A stretch of 14,005 bases of DNA, taken from NCBI GenBank assembly GCA_947631365.1, contig CANRLB010000023.1, forward strand, positions 1 to 14,005, written 5' to 3'. Below are positions 1 through 5,956 of the stretch, piece by piece. Origin of the DNA: an uncultured Bacilli bacterium (GTDB lineage Bacteria > Bacillota_I > Bacilli_A > RF39 > UBA660). Position numbers and translations under genes: made by a program. The notes under the pieces are model-generated. The model saw only the letters and a program-made list of their open reading frames with translations. It made no database searches and was not told the origin of the DNA. Numbering within the stretch: position 1 is the first letter of the stretch; every line of letters begins with the position of its first letter.

Positions 1-86
1 TTCATTGCATCAACTAATTCTTTTACTTCAAGAATAGTCATTTCTTTTAATGCACTTATAAATTCATCTCTTGTTAACTTTGCCAT
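1..86 (-). CDS. rplL: 50S ribosomal protein L7/L12, N-terminal part only
   Basis: Partial gene cut by the window edge; 28 codons are visible, beginning MAKLTRDEFISALKEMTILE. This matches the N-terminal dimerisation and L10-binding helices of L7/L12, the stalk protein that recruits translation factors to the ribosome. Identity rests on this short N-terminus and on its place directly after rplJ, the normal order. Only 3 bases separate the rplJ stop from this ATG, and the purine-rich ribosome binding site (GAAGGGAAGG) lies inside the last rplJ codons, so translation is probably coupled to rplJ. The acidic C-terminal domain lies outside the window. Confidence 0.93.
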   Translation of the reverse strand, partial: MAKLTRDEFISALKEMTILEVKELVDAM

Positions 87-89
87 ATT

Positions 90-587
90 TTATTCCTTCC
101 CTTCTAATTGTTCGGCATAAAGATTTAAACCTATTGATAATTCTTTAACATACTCTATCATACCACCTGCAAGCATAGTAAGTAATCCTTCTCTTGATGG
201 AATACTTGCATACTCTTTGATAGTATCAATATTTGCAACATTACCGCTAATTATTCCAACACGAATATTTAATTTATCGTGATCTTTAGCATAGTCTGCA
301 ATTATTTTAATTGGCTCTAGTAAACTTTCACCAAATAATATTGCATTAGGACCGTCTAAAAAATCGCTCATATCAACTTTGATTTCATCTAATGCTCTTT
401 TTAATAGAGTATTCTTATAAACTCTAACTTTAGAATTAACTTCATTAAGTTTATTTCGAAGTTCACTCATTTCAGCAACAGTCAAACCTTGATATTGGAA
501 TAAAATAACGGATTCGCTTGCTTTAATATTATCAATAATTTCACTTACGATAGCTTTCTTTTCATTAAGAATTTTTTCGCTTGCCAT
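90..587 (-). CDS. rplJ: 50S ribosomal protein L10
   Basis: L10 (165 aa) anchors L7/L12 dimers to 23S rRNA to form the ribosomal stalk, and as the L10(L12)4 complex represses its own operon. The start chosen is the ATG of MASEKILNEK at 587, because AGGAGG sits just upstream (591-598). An in-frame ATG at 644 would add 19 residues, but it has no good ribosome binding site and reads through the attenuator hairpin, so it is rejected. Family hallmarks are the N-terminal helix with KKAIVSEI and the SVILFQYQGLTVAEMSELR segment, then VRVYKNTLLKRAL and GPNAILFG. Length is typical. It is followed by rplL with a 3-base gap. Confidence 0.97.
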   Translation of the reverse strand: MASEKILNEKKAIVSEIIDNIKASESVILFQYQGLTVAEMSELRNKLNEVNSKVRVYKNTLLKRALDEIKVDMSDFLDGPNAILFGESLLEPIKIIADYAKDHDKLNIRVGIISGNVANIDTIKEYASIPSREGLLTMLAGGMIEYVKELSIGLNLYAEQLEGKE

Positions 588-716
588 TTTTCCTCCTTGT
601 TTTATTTTTAAGAAAAGCTTCCGTTTAGGGAAGCTTAAAAACAAAAGTTAATTAACATTCCCCTCGGTAGGATTTTTAAAATTACTTCCCTACTGTCTTC
701 GGTCTTTCTTTTCTTA
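588..716 (-). promoter_or_regulatory. L10 leader (ribosomal protein L10(L12)4-binding mRNA leader) of rplJL
   Basis: Read on the minus strand, the 5' UTR contains ACCGAAGACAGUAGGG (688-703) and, after a spacer, CCUACCGAGGGG (660-671). GUAGG (689-693) pairs with CCUAC (667-671). The ACCGAAGACAGUAGG...UCCUACCGAGG pattern is the signature of the L10 leader known from Firmicutes rplJ operons. In B. subtilis, L10(L12)4 binding to this leader controls termination before rplJ. A U-followed hairpin at 615-636 fits the same attenuation mechanism here. The leader starts at the promoter at 723-751 and ends at the rplJ ribosome binding site. Confidence 0.85.
615..636 (-). terminator. attenuator hairpin in the rplJ leader
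   Basis: Perfect 8-bp stem AAGCUUCC / GGAAGCUU with a 6-base loop, followed on the minus-strand RNA by UUUUCUU. Its place between the L10-binding element and the rplJ start codon makes it the likely regulated terminator of the L10 leader. The U-tract is short and interrupted, so partial read-through is expected, as needed for an essential operon. Confidence 0.65.
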
Positions 717-722
717 AATTGT

Positions 723-751
723 ATTATAACCTACATCTTTTAAATATGCAA
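723..751 (-). promoter_or_regulatory. sigma-A type promoter of rplJL
   Basis: Minus-strand TATAAT (723-728) with TTGCAT (746-751) 17 bases upstream. It starts about 9 bases after the rplA stop, so rplJL has its own promoter besides read-through from rplKA; no terminator is seen between rplA and rplJ. Predicted transcription start is near 716, which places the whole L10 leader in the transcript. Confidence 0.6.
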
Positions 752-759
752 GACTTAAA

Positions 760-1458
760 TTAAAGTTCAAATGAATTTTTATCAACTTTAATTCCAGGTC
801 CCATAGTTGTAGATAATGTTATTTTATCAATAAACACACCTTTTACTGCTTGTGGTTTAGCTTTGTTAATAGTTTTAACAACATAATCAAGATTTTCTAG
901 TAATTTATCTTCTTTAAAAGATACTTTACCAATAATAGTATGAATATTTCCATAAGAGTCAGTCTTATATGTTACCATACCACTTTTTAAATCTTTAATA
1001 ACTTCAGCTACTTTAGTTGTAACTGTACCAGTCTTAGGGTTTGGCATTAAGCCTTTTGGCCCTAAAATGTTACCAATTTTACCAACTTCTGGCATCATAT
1101 CGGGAGTAGCGACAATAACATCAAAATCAAACCAATTTTCATTTTTAATTTTATCAAGCATGTCTTTATCCCCAACATAGTCAGCACCAGCATTTTTAGC
1201 TTCGGTAGCGTAATCGCCTTTAGCAATAACTAATACTCTTTTACTTTTACCTGTTCCATTAGGCATAACTAATGATCCACGTAATTGTTGATCAGTTTTT
1301 TTAGCATCAATGTTTAGTTTTATGGCAACTTCTACCGTACTATCAAACTTAGTAGTAGATGTCTTTTTAACTATTTTTGTTGCTTCTTCTTTAGTATATA
1401 ATGTATCATTATCAACTAATTTAGCAACTTCCACATATTTTTTACTATGTTTTCTCAT
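760..1458 (-). CDS. rplA: 50S ribosomal protein L1
   Basis: L1 (232 aa) forms the mobile L1 stalk of the 50S subunit at the E site and in many bacteria represses rplKA by binding its mRNA. The family motif GPKGLMPNPKTGTVT is present, along with VMPNGTGKSKRVLVIAKGD in the second domain and the C-terminal GPGIKVD. Length is normal. The start ATG (MRKHSKKY) has AGGAGG 5 bases upstream. It follows rplK by 55 bases with no terminator between, and the two genes probably share the rplK promoter and leader. Confidence 0.97.
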   Translation of the reverse strand: MRKHSKKYVEVAKLVDNDTLYTKEEATKIVKKTSTTKFDSTVEVAIKLNIDAKKTDQQLRGSLVMPNGTGKSKRVLVIAKGDYATEAKNAGADYVGDKDMLDKIKNENWFDFDVIVATPDMMPEVGKIGNILGPKGLMPNPKTGTVTTKVAEVIKDLKSGMVTYKTDSYGNIHTIIGKVSFKEDKLLENLDYVVKTINKAKPQAVKGVFIDKITLSTTMGPGIKVDKNSFEL

Positions 1459-1513
1459 AATTTCCTCCTAACTGTGGTTAATTAGCGGACTTTTTTATTT
1501 AATAAATTATTTA

Positions 1514-2116
1514 TTATTCTTGTTCTTCAGATTCGTCTTTATCTTTATCTTCATCACCAATTACTGGTACATCAACTGGAGTTTCAGCTTTAGCTTCTTC
1601 TTCCATTGCTTCAAGCTCAGCCTCACGTTTAGCCATTTCTTTTTCTTCTTCTAAAGCTTCTTTGGCTTGTTCAGCTAATTCTTTATCATTACGGCCAGCA
1701 ACAGCAATTCCCATATTACGAGCAGTACCTTCAATAATATTCATTGCCTCTTCAACAGTATACGCATTTAAATCAGGTAATTTAATTTCAGCAATATTTC
1801 TTAAATCGGCTTCACTAATTGTAGCAACTATTTGATTAGCACCTTTAGCACTACCTTTTTGAATTTTAGCAATTTTCTTAAGTAAGAATCCTGCTGGTGG
1901 AGTTTTTAAAACAAAATCAAATGATCTGTCATCATAAATTGTAATTTCACATGGAACAACATCGCCCATTTTTTCACGAGTTGCATCATTAAATTTAGTA
2001 CAAAACTCTTGTAAATTAATACCGGCAGGGCCTAATACAGTACCAACTGGTGGTGCTGGTGTTGCTTTGCCTGCTTCAATTTCAAGTTTAATTTTCTTTA
2101 CGACTTCTTTTGCCAC
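1514..2116 (-). CDS. rplK: 50S ribosomal protein L11 with a long charged C-terminal extension
   Basis: L11 is part of the GTPase-associated centre of the 50S subunit and binds 23S rRNA. Residues 1-141 are a complete L11: the proline-rich APPVGTVLGPAGINLQEFC N-terminal domain, then KTPPAGFLLKK and the RNA-binding C-terminal domain ending GTARNMGIAV. The usual protein is about 141 aa; this one is 200 aa. The extra 59 residues are a Glu/Lys/Ala-rich helix followed by an acidic tail ending DKDKDESEEQE. The start is GTG at 2114-2116, chosen because AGGAGGTG lies at 2122-2129 and the L11 N-terminus MAKEVVKKIK begins there. secE and nusG, the usual upstream neighbours, are not adjacent. Confidence 0.96.
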   Translation of the reverse strand: MAKEVVKKIKLEIEAGKATPAPPVGTVLGPAGINLQEFCTKFNDATREKMGDVVPCEITIYDDRSFDFVLKTPPAGFLLKKIAKIQKGSAKGANQIVATISEADLRNIAEIKLPDLNAYTVEEAMNIIEGTARNMGIAVAGRNDKELAEQAKEALEEEKEMAKREAELEAMEEEAKAETPVDVPVIGDEDKDKDESEEQE

Positions 2117-2209
2117 GAAAACACCTCCTATAAATTATTTTTCGTGTTAGTGGTATAGGGCAAATCCGCTTCTTCCCTCCCACTTAACATACAATTAATA
2201 TAAATTGCA
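2117..2209 (-). promoter_or_regulatory. candidate L1-binding leader upstream of rplKA
   Basis: The minus-strand 5' UTR holds a two-part hairpin at 2149-2184: outer helix AGUGG/CCACU, an asymmetric internal loop (GA on one side, UAUA on the other), inner helix GGG/CCC and a 14-base loop. The GUGGGAGGG...CCC...CCAC pattern just before rplK resembles the 23S rRNA L1-binding site that L1 also recognises in rplKA mRNAs. The structure is seen in the sequence; L1 control is inferred from known autoregulation of this operon. Confidence 0.6.
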
Positions 2210-2215
2210 TTTTAA

Positions 2216-2244
2216 ATAATAACATAAATAATTATTATTTGCAA
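2216..2244 (-). promoter_or_regulatory. candidate promoter of rplKA
   Basis: Minus-strand TATTAT (2216-2221) and TTGCAA (2239-2244) with 17-base spacing. Predicted start near 2209, upstream of the candidate L1-binding hairpin. The region is very AT-rich, so other -10 matches exist (for example at 2197-2202, but that one lacks a -35). Confidence 0.45.
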
Positions 2245-2353
2245 TAATTTACCATTAAAGTTTATGTAAAAATAATGTTTTTCATTAATTATTTGTCGCA
2301 TTTTAAAGTATATTATGATATTATTAAGTTATATTAAGGATAGAGGTATTATT

Positions 2354-3364
2354 ATGGCAAAAAAATTTTTCTTTGATAAAGTTCATAATACTAAAAGGAC
2401 AATTATTAATTTAATTATTATTGGCATCTGTGTTATTGGAATCATAATTTGTTTTATTGTAACTTCAAATTTTCAAGGAGAAAATAAAAACAAACGTGAA
2501 CTAAGTATAAAAAGCGATGTTACAATAGAAGTAAATGAAAAATTTAATGATGATATTTTCTTCTCAAAAATTGAAAATGTAAAATTAGATCAAATTAAAA
2601 TTGTTTATCCAGATGATTTTGATAAATCCACTCCCGGTGAATATACAATAACGATTAAAGTTGATGGCAAAGACTATTTTACTAAACTGATTGTAGTTGA
2701 TACAGTTAAACCTGAACTGGTTTTAAAAGAAGTGGAAATTACTGAAAAAGAAACTTATACTGCAAATGATTTTGTCGAAAGTTGCCTTGATAATAGTGGT
2801 AAAAATTGTATAATAGAATTTTATAAAGAAGGTATAGATGCTGATGGAAAAACACTTGATTATTCAAAATACAATAAAGAAGGCATTTATTCTATTAAAA
2901 TATTAGCTAAAGACGAATCTGATAACCAAAACATTTTAGAGACTAAGTTAATTATTAAAAATGAAAATGTTGAAGTTCCACCAGTTGAAAATCCTGTTGT
3001 ATGTAAATATGGTGATAATTCTTATAATGAATCTAACTCTTTATTAGCGGTAGATGTTTCAACTGGCGGTTGTGCCATAAGTTTAGATTTTTATAATAAA
3101 AATGAAGAAATTAATAAAATAATGGAAACAGAAACAACAAGAATAATAAAGGATGTTCAAAAATTAAATTTAAAAGGAACCCCTTATGTTAATAGACAAG
3201 TATCAGCAATAACAAATTTGTCGGGCAATGGAATAGTTGGTTTTGAATTAGAAATGACTTTTAAAATTGAAAACGAAAATGATACAGAAATAATTGCTCA
3301 ATACAAACTTAATGTTAATGGCAAACGAGTATTTACCATTAATAAATATAACTTAGAAAGTTAA
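2354..3364 (+). CDS. membrane-anchored protein with Ig-like (DUF5011-type) domains, function unknown
   Basis: Predicted 336-aa protein. A basic N-terminus is followed by one strong membrane helix (about residues 17-38), so most of the protein should lie outside the cell. Residues 55-203 look like two beta-sandwich Ig-like segments: the first ends TPGEYTITIKVDGKDYFTKLIVVDTVKPEL, and the second has TANDFVESCLDNSGKNC and ends GIYSIKILAKDESDNQN. This rhythm is typical of bacterial surface Ig-like/DUF5011 domains. Residues 215-336 form an unrecognised domain. Cysteines at 144/152 and 217/240 could form disulfides outside the cell. The ATG at 2354 is preferred over 2315 because GAGGT lies 7 bases upstream, while the upstream ATG overlaps the likely -10 region (TATGAT, 2314-2319). 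It is divergent from rplK and convergent with the next gene. Confidence 0.75.
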   Translation: MAKKFFFDKVHNTKRTIINLIIIGICVIGIIICFIVTSNFQGENKNKRELSIKSDVTIEVNEKFNDDIFFSKIENVKLDQIKIVYPDDFDKSTPGEYTITIKVDGKDYFTKLIVVDTVKPELVLKEVEITEKETYTANDFVESCLDNSGKNCIIEFYKEGIDADGKTLDYSKYNKEGIYSIKILAKDESDNQNILETKLIIKNENVEVPPVENPVVCKYGDNSYNESNSLLAVDVSTGGCAISLDFYNKNEEINKIMETETTRIIKDVQKLNLKGTPYVNRQVSAITNLSGNGIVGFELEMTFKIENENDTEIIAQYKLNVNGKRVFTINKYNLES

Positions 3365-3388
3365 AAAGTGCCTAAATAAGCACTTTTT
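3363..3388. terminator. bidirectional intrinsic terminator
   Basis: Perfect 9-bp stem AAAAAGTGC / GCACTTTTT with an 8-base loop, U-tracts on both strands. It overlaps the stop of the plus-strand Ig-like gene and lies 12 bases past the end of the convergent minus-strand gene, so it probably ends both transcripts. Confidence 0.85.
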
Positions 3389-3400
3389 ACTTTTCTTAAA

Positions 3401-3868
3401 TTATTTATATTTATTATTAAAGTTTTTAATGAAAAATATTAAGCAACATAATAAAGTTATAGTATATAAAATTAAAAAACCTAAACGCCATAATAAATCT
3501 ATAGCACTATTATCAATAAGAATATCTAAATAATTATAGCCTATATCACGTACTAAATCAAAAGGGAGTTTTATTAGTACTAGAATTACAACTATATACA
3601 ATAAATCAAAAATCATTTTATTTCTTATTTTAGAATCTTTATTTTTAAAAAGGCTGCCAAATGTCGTTAAAGTATCAGTGATATTATTAAATATATTTGA
3701 ATTTAATTTTTTATAATCAATACCACGATTCATATAAATCTCTTTAGCTATTTCTTTAGCATGCATATTTTCATTTGCTTGAGAATATTTATCTATTTCT
3801 TTTTTTCTCTCTTCTTTTAATAAATATTTTAATTCTTTTTCTAATTTTTTAATTTCTTCTTTTTTCAT
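3401..3868 (-). CDS. small two-helix membrane protein, function unknown
   Basis: Predicted 155 aa. Residues 1-55 are charged and helical (KKEEIKKLEKELKYLLKEER, then AKEIAKEIYMNRG); the pattern is loosely like the HAAS/DUF1700 N-terminal helices of Firmicutes membrane regulators, but too weak to assign. Two hydrophobic helices follow (about 86-106 and 124-147), with a short basic C-terminus. I chose the ATG at 3868 (MKKEEI) because AAGG sits 9 bases upstream; the ATG two codons earlier (3874) is only 3 bases from it. An extended -10 promoter lies directly upstream. It stands alone, with terminators on both sides, so context gives no function. Confidence 0.7.
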   Translation of the reverse strand: MKKEEIKKLEKELKYLLKEERKKEIDKYSQANENMHAKEIAKEIYMNRGIDYKKLNSNIFNNITDTLTTFGSLFKNKDSKIRNKMIFDLLYIVVILVLIKLPFDLVRDIGYNYLDILIDNSAIDLLWRLGFLILYTITLLCCLIFFIKNFNNKYK

Positions 3869-3887
3869 ATTCATCTACCTTATATGT

Positions 3888-3896
3888 ATTATAACA
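3888..3896 (-). promoter_or_regulatory. extended -10 promoter of the two-helix membrane protein
   Basis: Minus-strand TGTTATAAT, a TGn extended -10 with perfect TATAAT (3888-3893), about 20 bases before the start codon. No convincing -35; the upstream DNA is T-rich. The leader would be very short. Confidence 0.5.
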
Positions 3897-3942
3897 AATT
3901 ATAAAGATGAAAAAAAGAAAAATTTAATCAACTAATAAAAAA

Positions 3943-3972
3943 ATAAACTCCTCAATTTTTTAAGGAGTTTAT
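3943..3972 (-). terminator. intrinsic terminator of the CxxC protein pair
   Basis: Perfect 10-bp stem (ATAAACTCCT / AGGAGTTTAT) with a 10-base loop, followed on the minus strand by TTTTTTATTAG. It lies directly after the stop codon of the second exported CxxC gene. Note that its 3' arm on the minus strand carries AGGAG, but no start codon follows at suitable distance. Confidence 0.85.
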
Positions 3973-3975
3973 AAA

Positions 3976-4593
3976 TTATTTTTTACTAATTACGATTAAT
4001 CCTGCAAAGCCACCAATTAAAATGATAAAAATTCCTGCAATAATTACTAAATCATATTTACCTGTTTGTGTTTCACTATTTTCTTCTGGATAAATATCAC
4101 AACTTACTGAACCATGTGGAACATTTAATTTACTAACATCAATATCATTTTCCTCAGCAATACTTGCTACAACATCTTTATATTTTTTATCACTTTGATA
4201 ATCAATAATTTTTTCATATAATTTATCAAGATCATTAGCATTGGCTTGAAATTGATCACCAACTACAATAGTGGGAGTTCCTTCAATTTCTTCTCCAAAA
4301 TGACTAACTACTTTTTCCATTAAAGATAAAGCTGTTTCATTTCCAGTTATCCATGGTGCACTATTTTCACCTTTTGTATAATCCGTTCCACACCATACTT
4401 CAATATTAATTAATTCAAAAGCATCGGGATTTTCTTCTAATTTTTCTTCAAAAAATTCAAAAGCCAATTCACATGCAGGACATCCATTTTTAGTAAACAT
4501 ATAAACTTTTACATCATTTTTAGCATAAGAATGTGGCAACATCATAATCATGGCTAAAACCGCCACTAAACATAAATAAATTTTTTTCATCAT
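3976..4593 (-). CDS. exported, C-terminally membrane-anchored thioredoxin-fold protein (CPAC)
   Basis: Predicted 205 aa. An N-terminal signal peptide (residues 1-24, likely cut after SYA) is followed by a thioredoxin-like domain with the redox motif CPAC at 38-41 (FTKNGCPACELAFEFF) and a TPTIVVGD segment with the expected cis-proline P107. A C-terminal membrane helix (about 181-202) ends in SKK, so the active site should face outside the cell. Extra cysteines C68 and C165 may matter for the redox cycle. A role in thiol-disulfide exchange is inferred from fold and motif; oxidase versus reductase cannot be told. AGGAGG lies 5 bases before the first ATG. It follows its paralogue by 16 bases and is probably in the same transcript. 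Confidence 0.85.
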   Translation of the reverse strand: MMKKIYLCLVAVLAMIMMLPHSYAKNDVKVYMFTKNGCPACELAFEFFEEKLEENPDAFELINIEVWCGTDYTKGENSAPWITGNETALSLMEKVVSHFGEEIEGTPTIVVGDQFQANANDLDKLYEKIIDYQSDKKYKDVVASIAEENDIDVSKLNVPHGSVSCDIYPEENSETQTGKYDLVIIAGIFIILIGGFAGLIVISKK

Positions 4594-4609
4594 TTTTACC
4601 TCCTAAATA

Positions 4610-5188
4610 TTATTTTTTACTGACTACTATTAAACCAATAAAGCCACCAATTAAAACAATAAAAATACTACCTATAATAATTAAATCTGTAACATTTGTT
4701 TTTTCTTCAACTTTTTTATATTTTTCAAGATCAATATCTAACTTATCGGCTTCTTCTTTAACCATGTCAACCTTTTCTTCTGAAGTGGCATCTTTAACTG
4801 CAAGGATAGCGTTATAAACTTGACTATCATCATTAGGGAAACCAACCGTAACATAATCACCTATGAAAATTGTTGGAGTATATATTTTTACTGTATCTAA
4901 TTCATTTCTTTCCAATAATGAAATTAATAAATTATAAGCGTTTTGATCTTCAACGTTCCAGTTGCCATCATAAACTTCAATAATATATTGTTCAAAAAGG
5001 TCGGGGTATTCTTTTTCTAAATTATTAAAATAGTTAAAAGCGTATTCGCATCCTGAACATCCATTTTTACTAAATATATATACAGGCACTTTATCTTCTA
5101 TAACTTCAGCTTCTACCTTAGCTAAAACTGGTGTAATTAATGTTAATGTTAATAAAAATGTAATTATACTCAATAATATTTTTTTCAT
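4610..5188 (-). CDS. exported, C-terminally membrane-anchored thioredoxin-fold protein (CSGC), paralogue
   Basis: Predicted 192 aa. Signal peptide (residues 1-23), thioredoxin-like domain with CSGC at 44-47 (FSKNGCSGCEYAFNYF) and TPTIFIGD with cis-proline P105, then a C-terminal membrane helix (168-189) ending SKK. The architecture, the KNGCxxCExAFxxF motif and the TM segment (GGFxGLIVxSKK) closely match the next gene downstream, so the two arose by duplication. This copy lacks the extra cysteines of its partner, and CSGC differs from CPAC in the dipeptide that normally sets redox potential, so the two may act at different steps. AGGAGG is 5 bases before the ATG. Confidence 0.85.
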   Translation of the reverse strand: MKKILLSIITFLLTLTLITPVLAKVEAEVIEDKVPVYIFSKNGCSGCEYAFNYFNNLEKEYPDLFEQYIIEVYDGNWNVEDQNAYNLLISLLERNELDTVKIYTPTIFIGDYVTVGFPNDDSQVYNAILAVKDATSEEKVDMVKEEADKLDIDLEKYKKVEEKTNVTDLIIIGSIFIVLIGGFIGLIVVSKK

Positions 5189-5206
5189 TTATACCTCCTA
5201 AAATTC

Positions 5207-5215
5207 ATTATAACA
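5207..5215 (-). promoter_or_regulatory. extended -10 promoter of the CxxC gene pair
   Basis: Minus-strand TGTTATAAT (TATAAT at 5207-5212, TG just upstream), with a poor -35. The start would fall near 5200, right at the AGGAGG, giving an almost leaderless-length UTR. A 14-bp perfect palindrome (AAATAAGCTTATTT, 5218-5231) covers the spacer and the edge of the -35 region. Read-through from tetR, 48 bases upstream with no terminator, is also likely. Confidence 0.5.
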
Positions 5216-5236
5216 AAAAATAAGCTTATTTAAAAG

Positions 5237-5785
5237 TCACTTTTCTAGTGTTTTATAAATTTTCACAATTCTCACAATTATTTCTTTATCATCAATATCT
5301 ATCTTATTAGTACTTATTAAAGTAGCTAAACCATTTGCATATAACCACACATGCATAAATAATTCTTTAGCTTCCGAAAATGTATAACCTTGTTTATTAA
5401 CTAAATTAATAATAGCGCCTTGATTCCATTTTTCATTTAAAACATCATCTATACTTTTCCATTTTAGATTATTTGATAAAAATAAACTAATAAATAAGTT
5501 TTTATAATATTTAGCAAATTCTACATAAGCTACACATAATGTAACCAAAGCTTTTTTATTGTCAACACGGCTTGTAATAAATTCATCATATTCTTTATAT
5601 ATCTCTTTATATATATCCTCTTTTATTTCATCCATATTTTGATATATACGATATAAAGGCTTAGTCGAAATTTTTAATTCTTTAGCTAAATCTCTAGCAT
5701 TAAGAGAATCCCAACCTTTTTTATTAATCATGACAACAGCTTTTTTAACTATGGTTTCTTTTTCTAATTTACAACTTGCTGGCAT
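5237..5785 (-). CDS. TetR/AcrR-family transcriptional regulator
   Basis: Predicted 182 aa, a normal length for the family. The N-terminal DNA-binding domain has the TetR helix-turn-helix at about residues 28-50 (LNARDLAKELKISTKPLYRIYQNMDEIKED); the C-terminal half (75-182) is helical and should bind a ligand and dimerise. The inducer cannot be read from sequence. The start is supported by AGAGGGG about 7 bases before the ATG. It ends in TGA, evidence that TGA is a stop codon here. It lies 48 bases upstream of the two exported CxxC genes on the same strand, with no terminator, so it may control them. A palindrome over its own start site suggests autorepression. Confidence 0.9.
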   Translation of the reverse strand: MPASCKLEKETIVKKAVVMINKKGWDSLNARDLAKELKISTKPLYRIYQNMDEIKEDIYKEIYKEYDEFITSRVDNKKALVTLCVAYVEFAKYYKNLFISLFLSNNLKWKSIDDVLNEKWNQGAIINLVNKQGYTFSEAKELFMHVWLYANGLATLISTNKIDIDDKEIIVRIVKIYKTLEK

Positions 5786-5800
5786 ATCCTCACCCCTCTA

Positions 5801-5814
5801 GTAACTATTGTTAC
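5801..5814. promoter_or_regulatory. candidate TetR operator
   Basis: Perfect inverted repeat GTAAC-TATT-GTTAC centred at 5807/5808, with one more matching pair outside (5799/5816). It lies between the -10 box and the ribosome binding site of tetR, over the predicted start near 5812, a position where a bound repressor would block transcription. TetR-family regulators commonly bind such sites in their own promoters. Confidence 0.6.
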
Positions 5815-5818
5815 CATA

Positions 5819-5847
5819 ATTATAATATCTTTATTTAAGCTTGTCAA
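5819..5847 (-). promoter_or_regulatory. perfect-consensus sigma-A promoter of tetR
   Basis: Minus-strand TTGACA (5842-5847), 17-base spacer, TATAAT (5819-5824): all 12 consensus bases match at optimal spacing. The start is predicted at about 5812, inside the operator palindrome. Such a strong promoter in front of a regulator makes sense if it is normally repressed. Confidence 0.85.
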
Positions 5848-5896
5848 ATTTATTTTTTTTCCATCTATTTTATTACATTCACAAAGTGATTTTAGA

Positions 5897-5925
5897 TTGA
5901 CTTACTTTTCTTTTTATGGTAAGGT
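5897..5925 (+). promoter_or_regulatory. candidate promoter of the J-domain gene pair
   Basis: TTGACT (5897-5902, 5 of 6 to consensus), 17-base spacer, TGG-TAAGGT (extended -10 with a weak -10 box at 5920-5925). It lies 31 bases before the first J-domain start codon. No CIRCE-type heat-shock repeat is seen in the 171-base gap between tetR and this gene, and the rest of the gap is AT-rich with no other feature besides the tetR promoter and operator. Confidence 0.4.
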
Positions 5926-5956
5926 ATTAACCGTTTATTAAAAGAGAGGGAATTTT

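Noticed and set aside
588..644. 19-residue N-terminal extension of L10 from the ATG at 644
   Set aside because: It runs through the attenuator hairpin, has no ribosome binding site, and L10 family proteins start at the MASEK position, which has AGGAGG upstream.
2315..2353. Upstream start of the Ig-like protein gene
   Set aside because: The ATG at 2315 overlaps a likely -10 box and lacks an SD, while the ATG at 2354 has GAGGT at good spacing and begins the usual basic N-terminus.
5918..5932. Second TetR operator near GGTAAGGTATTAACC before the first J-domain gene
   Set aside because: It resembles half-sites only; symmetry and spacing do not match GTAAC-4-GTTAC.
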